Source: Flavobacterium sp. CFS9 (GTDB lineage: Bacteria > Bacteroidota > Bacteroidia > Flavobacteriales > Flavobacteriaceae). Taken from it: a DNA stretch of 64,000 nucleotides. The notes beneath the pieces were generated by a model. It made no database searches. It was not told the DNA's origin and worked only from the letters and a program-made list of their open reading frames with translations. The stretch is from positions 1,612,001 to 1,676,000 of the forward strand of contig NZ_AP031573.1 of the NCBI RefSeq assembly GCF_041154745.1, read 5' to 3'. Shown one piece after another: positions 54,751-62,000 of this stretch; positions within the stretch are counted from its first letter, which is position 1, and the number at the start of each line of letters is the position of its first letter. The position numbers and the translations under genes were made by a program.

Positions 54751-55722
54751 TTATTTGGCAAATACTTTTTCCTCAAGCATCCTGATTTTTTCATTTTGTT
54801 TCTCTATTTTCTTATTCTGTTCTATCATGTATAGCGTCATTTCTTCCATCTTCTTTAACAAACTCAAATTCATTTCTGCCAGCATCAAACCATTCTTCTC
54901 TATTTCCTTAGCTGATGGTATTTCCGGTAAATGGCTATTTTGTTTGATATACCTCTCTACTTCTTCTAATGATTTTAATTTGTAATCATTCGCAAAAACA
55001 TAATCCGGAACTGTACCTGCATTAACCGTCACTTTTACTTCCTGTGCATGAACTTTTCCGGCTACGGTTAATTCTGAATCTGGGCTTGTCGTTCCAATAC
55101 CTACTCTGCCATTACCAACCAAAGTCATTACATCAATTGGCGCTACATTGTCAAATCCTCCTTTATACAATTTAAACTTTAATTTATTTTGCGCTGCTGC
55201 TCCCGCAGTAATTGTAGCATCAATACCATGCCAACGATTTGCATAACTCGTACCACTTTCTAAATCTGATTTATGCCCATACTTTATCAGGTTATCAAAA
55301 GTACCGTCAATTCCCGTTTCTGTCAATTTAGATATTACCCCTAATACACTTAGCTTAGTTCCAGGCGTTAAAGTTCCAATACCCACATTTCCATACTGAT
55401 TAATCCGCATACGTTCTGTACCAGAAGTCCCAAAAACAATATTACGATCCATATCAGGAACAGTAGAATATCCTGACATATCAATATATGATTTAGTCCA
55501 TTGAGTCGTTCCGGCACCTGCAGACAGTCTTAGAAAACCGTCATCCATAAGATTACCGTGTAAACTATAACCTCTAATTTCCCCATATTCCATAGTTCCT
55601 GCCGAAATTACAGGTCTCGGTAAAACATTATACAAACCGCTATTGATACTTATAGACCCCTGTGCATTTATCCTCGTACTGACAAATAAACAAATGCAAA
55701 CAATCTTAAATAAATTATTCAT
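54751..55722 (-). CDS. Fibre-like surface protein, paralogue
   Basis: This is a 323-residue secreted protein. The signal peptide ends near INAQ. NVGIGTLTPGTKLSV and RVGIGTTSPDSELTV repeats are followed by a tail (about 230-323) almost identical to that of its neighbour: VKVTVNAG, YIKQNSHLPEIPSAKEIEKN, LKKMEEMTLYMIEQN. The N-terminal halves differ. They are probably tandem duplicates whose tails are kept alike or whose front parts were exchanged. Confidence 0.8.
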   Translation of the reverse strand: MNNLFKIVCICLFVSTRINAQGSISINSGLYNVLPRPVISAGTMEYGEIRGYSLHGNLMDDGFLRLSAGAGTTQWTKSYIDMSGYSTVPDMDRNIVFGTSGTERMRINQYGNVGIGTLTPGTKLSVLGVISKLTETGIDGTFDNLIKYGHKSDLESGTSYANRWHGIDATITAGAAAQNKLKFKLYKGGFDNVAPIDVMTLVGNGRVGIGTTSPDSELTVAGKVHAQEVKVTVNAGTVPDYVFANDYKLKSLEEVERYIKQNSHLPEIPSAKEIEKNGLMLAEMNLSLLKKMEEMTLYMIEQNKKIEKQNEKIRMLEEKVFAK

Positions 55723-55908
55723 ACAAATTCTTTTTATTTTAATTAATTCTCTTTATGACACTAAAATTCTCTTCCTAAAAAACATCGAAAAGCATAAAAA
55801 TTAAAGGCAAAACAACAACAATTATACTCTTCAAAAATGATTAAAATATTTCGCGCAAACTTATAATTACATTCTTAATTTGTAAAATTTGCGATAAAAA
55901 ATGTTTCA

Positions 55909-55938
55909 AAAAAAGCGAGACATAAAATCTCGCTTTTA
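55909..55938 (-). terminator. Terminator behind the toxin-region gene remnant
   Basis: AAAAGCGAGA and TCTCGCTTTT arms around a short loop, with T on the minus strand. The stem is nearly the same as the one at 53474-53507 next to the fibre genes. Confidence 0.78.
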
Positions 55939-56017
55939 ACATTTTATATAGTTAAACCATTTTACTAATGAAAACTAAACAAGAAACTAGTTACTCATTC
56001 TTTTAGAATCAATTAGT

Positions 56018-56302
56018 TTAAAACTCAATCTTTAACCCAATTTGGTTAGTACTTGCTACTAAAGTGGTTTTAGTCCCTGGTTTATAATTTTCTACCAAAC
56101 CGTCATTGTATTTCGCAATGGCAGATTTAATTTTTTTGAGATATCCAATTTTAATAGGAATGGAAGCGATAATCATGGCACCTCCAATAATCGCAGCTGT
56201 AAAACCGGTAGGTTCAGACTTAACCATAGGTCCATAACCATTACTCGCATAGGACACCGTGGTATTATCCTGAGTTAAACCCACTATTAAATTAGCCACC
56301 AC
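56018..56302 (-). pseudogene. 3' remnant of a membrane-associated protein gene
   Basis: The frame encodes 94 residues from a GTG, with a hydrophobic stretch AAIIGGAMIIASIPI followed by GYLKKIKSAIAKYN and ends QIGLKIEF. It stays open only to about 56317, where a stop lies inside the repeat element at 56313-56474. The sequence is therefore probably the C-terminal part of a longer gene cut by the element. The missing front was not found on the other side. It might also be a short intact gene, but no convincing start context is visible. Confidence 0.6.
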
Positions 56303-56312
56303 AAGATCACTA

Positions 56313-56474
56313 CTCCTTCACTGGCGCGAGTGTCCCATTCGCGGACAAAACATCAAAATCAATCCATTCTCTTTTAGAATCATCAACTCCTCACCTTTAT
56401 ACATATTTATTTTTTCAATCTCAGGAACTAACTTTATATGTATTTACGAGCGGGACGCTTGCGCCAGTAGGGGC
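56313..56474. mobile_element. MITE-like element, copy 1 (about 162 bp)
   Basis: The ends are inverted: CACTGGCGCGAGTGTCCC on the left and GGGACGCTTGCGCCAGTAG on the right. Between them lies an AT-rich interior containing CATCAACTCCTCACCTTTAT. The whole is the same element as 58164-58324, with more differences in the ends here. It holds no coding capacity and no transposase, which fits a non-autonomous element or a large REP-like repeat. It abuts a truncated gene. Confidence 0.75.
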
Positions 56475-56537
56475 AGTTTTATTAATGCAATACAATTATA
56501 ACTTCGCAAAAATACACGCAAAATCAAACTTTTTAAA

Positions 56538-57038
56538 CTAACTATCTACATCTATTTTTACATTTAATCTAGATAAGTTTTCCTCAATACTTTTATAATG
56601 ATTAAACATGTCATTTTGCCCAAAATGCTCTGTTTCATCTATAATTTTCCTTTCTTTTCTAGAAAATTTCTTTCTCAAAAGTCCCCAATAAATTTCCCCA
56701 GAAGAAATATTCGTCCTCTTTTTCATTAGCATATCATTAAAATTTTTAGAGTCTAACATTTCATCAAATTCTTTTAAAATTTTATAGACTAACAAAATAT
56801 ATAAATTCCCTAAGTGCCTCCTAAAAAAGATCTTTTCTATCATTTCGCTAAAAGATGAATATGCCGGTGATTCATACAGCACTTTTTCTAACTCTATTAT
56901 TGCATATTTATAGTAAATGTGCTTATCCATAAAAAATATATAAAAATCCTCTTCCGATGAGTATCTACCTATCGAAAGATTCATTTGTCGAAATAGAATC
57001 GTTATCAGCTTGAATAATGGTGAATTTACTTCTAACAT
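56538..57038 (-). CDS. Probable immunity protein for the orphan toxin
   Basis: This is a 166-residue, charged, probably all-helical cytosolic protein (YSSFSEMIEKIFFRRHLGNL, KFSRKERKIIDETEH) with no recognised family. Its start is 8 bases after the stop of the toxin-tip gene, in the same direction, the usual order in polymorphic toxin loci. The immunity role is inferred from this position only. The gene itself appears intact. Confidence 0.62.
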   Translation of the reverse strand: MLEVNSPLFKLITILFRQMNLSIGRYSSEEDFYIFFMDKHIYYKYAIIELEKVLYESPAYSSFSEMIEKIFFRRHLGNLYILLVYKILKEFDEMLDSKNFNDMLMKKRTNISSGEIYWGLLRKKFSRKERKIIDETEHFGQNDMFNHYKSIEENLSRLNVKIDVDS

Positions 57039-57046
57039 CTCTTTAA

Positions 57047-57829
57047 TTACTTATTACCGAAATAAATGTTGATATAATATTTTGGTCTAAACTCTGGTGT
57101 GATTTGTAAATTCTTGTTTCCAGTCATAATTCTAACATGATTCGGAGACTGGGGGTTAGGACTTGGCGTTAAAATACTTTTAGGAACAATTAATTCTATG
57201 AAAGCTCCCGTACTCTTAGCGTCAAAAATTCTTTGATTCCCATTAAAATTAATAGTATTTTCAAAATCTACACCATAATCGCTAAAACCTGAATATCTAG
57301 AAGGAGTCATTTGATTCGAACTTCTGATCTTATTCATGTTTTCTACACTAGTATGGTGTCTGACTTTTACCATTTCAGAATCAATTGTTCTTAAATCATT
57401 CCCATTAAAAGGATTGACCTTATTTTTAACAGAATTAGCATAGGCACCTCCCGCCCCACTTATTGCTCCTGTTACAAGTCCCGTAGTAAGCCCTTGACCT
57501 GCTGCATTAAGCGCACTATTGAAATTGGCACCACTAATCAATGCCATGCCAAAACTCATAACCCCACCCGTAGCTCCACTACTGAGAGAACCAATAATTG
57601 TACCTTGTAAAAGAGGACTGGTTACTTTAATTCCATTTACAACAACTCCTCCAAGCGCTCCGCTTGCCCATTGCCCTAGTTGTCCTCCAACCAAACCTGT
57701 AACTGCCCCTGTAACAATGCCCTTTACAGGATCTCCACCAGATAGCCAAGCATTAGTTCCTCCTACAATTGCTCCACCTGCAACCCGCTGTGCGAAGTCT
57801 CCCGACTTCGTCCCCGTTCCTATACGCCG
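57047..57829 (-). CDS. Orphan RHS-type toxin tip with HYD1-like ADP-ribosyltransferase domain (5'-truncated)
   Basis: The frame is open from a stop at 57830-57832 down to 57047 and begins mid-protein with no natural start; an internal TTG at 57694 gives a 215-residue form. Residues before about the middle form the glycine/alanine-rich linker usual behind RHS cores (AIVGGTNAWLSGGDPVKG, TGLVGGQLGQWASGALGG). The C-terminal part has VRHHTSVENMNKIRSSNQ, which resembles the H-[YH]-T-S motif of HYD1-type ADP-ribosyltransferase toxins, then a Tyr and an Asp-rich strand. No RHS core is attached. It looks like a displaced toxin tip awaiting recombination with an RHS gene, or a decayed one. Confidence 0.66.
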   Translation of the reverse strand, partial: RRIGTGTKSGDFAQRVAGGAIVGGTNAWLSGGDPVKGIVTGAVTGLVGGQLGQWASGALGGVVVNGIKVTSPLLQGTIIGSLSSGATGGVMSFGMALISGANFNSALNAAGQGLTTGLVTGAISGAGGAYANSVKNKVNPFNGNDLRTIDSEMVKVRHHTSVENMNKIRSSNQMTPSRYSGFSDYGVDFENTINFNGNQRIFDAKSTGAFIELIVPKSILTPSPNPQSPNHVRIMTGNKNLQITPEFRPKYYINIYFGNK

Positions 57830-57981
57830 TTACAACGTTTTTTGGCAGTTGCATAGTCACCGATAACCCTTGAAACAAATACAATTATCAAGACATTCAT
57901 GGAAAAAGTCAGGAGACTTTCATCATATTTGACGGCTTTCAACAACTTTTAAAAATCCGCAAAGTCTTGAGACTTTGCGGA
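57793..57981. repeat. Three AAGTC/GACTT palindromes, family C
   Basis: CGAAGTC/GACTTCG (57793-57810), AAAGTC/GACTTT (57905-57920) and TCCGCAAAGTC/GACTTTGCGGA (57956-57981, 11-bp perfect arms) are three copies of one palindrome, consensus CGCAAAGTC-n4-GACTTTGCG. The first lies in the open frame at the front of the orphan toxin and encodes KSGDFA-like residues, so the toxin frame begins at this repeat. Confidence 0.68.
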
Positions 57982-58163
57982 GCAGGGTAATTATCATTAT
58001 AACATTAGTAATCGTTATCAAATTACTTGTTTGTGTAAAAGATAACATTGTGTATACTGGTATTTCGGGTACAGCATTCTTTTTTGAGCTTTTTAAATAA
58101 AAATAATAATAAATAAATTTATAAATTTTCATTGTCTCAATCTTTAAACATTTTGCTTCCATA

Positions 58164-58324
58164 CCCCCTCACTGGCGCGAGCGTCCCGTTCGTCGACATA
58201 ATGAAAATCAATCCGTTCTCTTTACTAACCATCAACTCCTCACCTTTATACATCTTTATTTTTCCCATCGCAGGAACTAACTTTATATGCATTCATGAGC
58301 GGGACGCTCGCGCCAGCAGGGGGG
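58164..58324. mobile_element. MITE-like element, copy 2 (161 bp)
   Basis: Left end CACTGGCGCGAGCGTCCCG and right end CGGGACGCTCGCGCCAG are inverted repeats of about 17 bp, and the tips CCCCCT and AGGGGG extend them. The interior (CATCAACTCCTCACCTTTAT, AACTAACTTTATATG) is shared with the copy at 56313-56474. It contains no open frame of its own. The two copies flank the orphan toxin-immunity pair. Confidence 0.78.
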
Positions 58325-58498
58325 ATTAAAAATCCCTTTTCCGGTAACATCAGGTCCTACTGAAACTAATGATTTTAAACCATATATTTCGCTTACTTTA
58401 GTTAATGCACTATGACCTATTGCATCAGACTTTTGTTGTTTGATTATATTTACCGCTAATCGTTGCAGTGCTAAAAACGTAGCAATGTTATAAAACAC
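58325..58498 (-). pseudogene. Gene fragment ending at the MITE-like element
   Basis: On the minus strand an open frame from a GTG at 58498 encodes about 58 residues (VNIIKQQKSDAIGHS, VSEIYGLKSLVSVG, then TGKGIFNP) and runs straight into the right end of the element at 58324, where the reading continues as element sequence. The residue composition is protein-like rather than AT-rich noise. It was not recognised as any family and could be a chance frame; a remnant of an RHS-type linker or toxin is possible. Confidence 0.4.
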
Positions 58499-58532
58499 AA
58501 AAAACCTCGCAAATCCTGCGATTTTTTTTATG
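58498..58532 (-). terminator. Terminator behind the lipoprotein gene
   Basis: The small stem TCGCA/TGCGA with an AATCC loop is flanked by A and T tracts, just after the stop at 58543. Confidence 0.65.
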
Positions 58533-58542
58533 TTTTACTACT

Positions 58543-59061
58543 TTACCAATCGGGTTTCGTAATTCTAATATAATTAGGAATATCCTCTTTTATGAAAAAT
58601 GATTTTATTTCAGCATCAGGATTGTAATATTTCTTAATTGAAATTAAAGTGTCATTTTTAATTAAAATAGTTTCGCTGGTTAATTCAGAAGCATTTGCAT
58701 TGCTATTATAAAATTGAATAACAAAGTTTTTCTCATCTAGATTATAATACCCCATATGACCTTTTTTAGCATCTAGGATATTTCCTGTTTTTAAATTTAC
58801 ATTTCTATCATAAAATTCTGCAATTCTACCGTTTGAATAAAATTTATAATATCTAGGAATTCCCGAACCACTTATGTTTATTCTTTCGTCCTTAATAAAT
58901 CTATAGATGACAGTAGTATCTATTATTGTATAAGCTAGATTGTTTGTATTAGGCTTGATAGTGAATTTTGACAATCCAACTCTATAATATCCATATTCAT
59001 TGTATCTCATACATGAACTAAAACATAAAATCACAAAAATAATAGTTAAAAATCTTACCAT
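58543..59061 (-). CDS. Lipoprotein, probable immunity protein of the RHS toxin
   Basis: This 172-residue protein has a lipoprotein signal ending FSSCMRYN (Cys about residue 17). The rest is beta-rich (NGRIAEFYDRN, NFVIQFYNSN, ETILIKNDTLISIKKYY) with no recognised family. It overlaps the 3' end of the RHS toxin gene by 7 bases, which ties the two together in translation. A membrane-anchored immunity protein is plausible if the toxin acts in the periplasm. The role is inferred from position alone. Confidence 0.65.
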   Translation of the reverse strand: MVRFLTIIFVILCFSSCMRYNEYGYYRVGLSKFTIKPNTNNLAYTIIDTTVIYRFIKDERINISGSGIPRYYKFYSNGRIAEFYDRNVNLKTGNILDAKKGHMGYYNLDEKNFVIQFYNSNANASELTSETILIKNDTLISIKKYYNPDAEIKSFFIKEDIPNYIRITKPDW

Positions 59062-62000
59062 GATGTAAAGCCATTAGAAGTTCTGTACTGACTATATCCT
59101 TTCCAATCCCAAGATTGATTTTGAAATCCTTGGTCATGAATCATCCCATGAATCACTCTGTCTTGGATTGCGTGCCGAACATGTTCACTGTTTACTCCAA
59201 CTCTGTAACTACCATATCCGACAGTTAAAGCACCTAGCCTATATTTTGTTCCTCTTTCATCAACATTACCATAGGTATATTTGCGACCATAACCATCAAT
59301 ACTTCTGTTTTCAGGCGACTTCCCTTCTGGAATATTCTCTCTTTTCCCTGTAAATAAATTGAATCCAGCGGTAAATTTTCCAACGGATAAATTCAAAGCG
59401 GCGGTTCTGTAACTATCTCCAGCATCACCAAAACCTTTCTTTAAGACAGGTCCGCCATCATTTTCATACATCGCTCTAAAATCTCCAAAATGCAGTCCTA
59501 CCACTCCGGTTCTCTGTGCAAAATCTCCTCCCCAAATATTACTGCCCAACGAAACTCCGTTTTTTCCATCATCATAACTAGCCAATATAGATTTGCGTAT
59601 TTCCATACCGTTTTTGCCTAATCCGTTATAATTGCTATTACTCATAATTCCTACTCCTGCCGAGAAACTAAAATTACCACTGCTGTAAGTTACACTTAAA
59701 CTAGCTCCAATACCCATAGTATTACCAAAAGCAATACTTGGGGAAATACTAAAACTCCAATCCCCAACCTGTACGCCATAAGAAGGCATCATTCCTCCAA
59801 TAAATGCAGAAGCAACTACATTGCCCATACTAACCCCCACAACGCTCATAGGTGCAATTCCTCCTGTAATACCACCAATAACCGCTCCTCCCAAAACAGC
59901 CATTCCAAATTGTCCTATATTCCAATTTCCTGTTTGAATAGCTTTCGCAGTATACGCAACACCTCCACTTATTGCACCAACCATAGCTCCTATCACTATA
60001 GGAACCCATATAAACTCACCACTAGGATCTGTATACTTTAATGGATTATTCCAGCAATATCCATATCTATTATAATTTTGTGTATTAAAAGGATCCTGCA
60101 CAAAATTATCCGGTTGTAGAAAACGATGCAGTTTAGGATCATAAATACGACCATTCATGTTGATAAGCCCTACACTCTGTAAATGTTCGTGGCCTGTGTA
60201 ACCTCTGTCTAAAACAGTCAATCCTGTGAGTACATTGCCTGACCCATCCTGTACACTTACAATAGCTCCCCAGGCATCAAACAAACGTTTTTCAACAACA
60301 TTACCTGTCTGATTGACGATCCCTACTATTGAACCCTGGTAATCTCTTTGCAAATATAAGTAATCCTGCGCTGTACCATTGCTTTTTAATACAATCGGTG
60401 CAGAGTACCCATCTCCACCTATGTAGGTAATAAACTCATAAGCACTCGTTGTTTTGTTAAACTTAATTTCCATACTACCGTCTTCAGAATAGTATTTTTG
60501 CAAAGGTCTGTCTAATTTCTCATCCTGCAAACCTCCATAAAACATCGCAGTACGACTGTCATTATCATTGTAAGTAAAACTTACTTTGTCGATATCCTTT
60601 TCCTCAATCTGTACCGGACTGTTAAATACATTATAGCTTATAATTTGTCTCGGTTTTGCAGTATAATATGTTAATGCTTCAGGAGTAACAGCTATTGCAT
60701 TATTCTGATAAGGTTTATCTTTTGAGTAGCTATAAGTCCCTAAATTATTTTCGGTAATCCTTCCCTGATCGTCATACAATTGTTTTTCCTGTACGCCCTG
60801 ACCGTTCGTATATTCAGTTAATCGGTCTTGTGCATCGTATTTGAAACTTTCATTTCGACCAAACTGACTATTACTCCTACTGATCAGGTTACCTCTTTTA
60901 GCATCAAAAAGAGTATTTAAAGTTAAAATATTTGAAGATCCTGATGTTTTATCGTATTTAAATTGAGAAGCGAAACCATAAGTATCATAAATATTATTTA
61001 TCGTTGTTGGTCCATTTTGCGCATTTACGAGTTGACCTCTCTCATTTACTGTATTGGTTTGCCATAAAACAGCACTGGTGTCATTGTCCAGAATTTGCCA
61101 ATGCGATCCATTTTTATATGTGTTTTTAATTGTTTTCGAACTTGATTTCCCTCCTGCTCTTGCAATAGAGATTTCTGTAGATACTCTTCCAAACTCATCA
61201 TACCCAAATTCTTTTGTAAATTCAGCGTACGGTGTTTTTTCCACTGTTTGGTGGATTCTTTTTGAATCATCATAAACAATTGTTTTAGAAATAGAAGTCG
61301 ATCCATTTTTAAAATCTTTAAACTCACTACCTAACAATAATTTACTCGAAGAATCATAGTCATACGTTGTTATGGACTTCGTATTTGTCCCATCAACTGT
61401 CTTTTGCGTTACTTTCCCAAAATCATTTATTACGTAAGCAGTCGTTCCGTTAGGTGTGGTCTCACTTACAGTTTCTCCAAACGCATTATAAGCATAAGTA
61501 AAGGTACCCGCAGATGGATCCTTTAATTCTGTCTTTCTTCCCCATCCATCCTGTTTAATCGTAGTTTTTACTCCATCATAATCTGATTCTTTTAGATTTC
61601 CATTCGCAAAATAAGTGTATTTAACCGTTCCACCTGGTGTATCTGTCATCGATACCACATTGCCCATTGCATTTTTTGTTGTAGCTTTTGATTTTGTTCC
61701 GTCGCTTACTGTCGATGTACGTCCTGAATAAACTATATCTGTAGTTTTTCCGGTAAAGGCTATACTCTGAAAAACTCTTCCGTAAATATCGTATTTCGTT
61801 TCGTTCCATTGAGTTCCCGTTAACCCAAAATAAGGCTCACTCACTTTATAGTTTCGATCATGGATATCATACAAATAATCAACATAAGCGAGAGTCCCCA
61901 TAACATTTTTACTTCCCGACCTTACTTTTCTGCCTAAATCATCAAATGTTTGCTCACTAACACTTCCATCATCAGCAGTCGATGTAACAATAGTTTTTGA

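Noticed and set aside
57923..58162. Minus-strand frame of 79 codons between palindromes and the MITE-like element
   Set aside because: AT-rich, Ile/Tyr/Lys-heavy, overlapping the family C palindromes, no start context; probably chance.
58132..58329. Plus-strand frame covering the second MITE-like element
   Set aside because: It consists of the repeat element itself; the first copy does not keep the frame intact.
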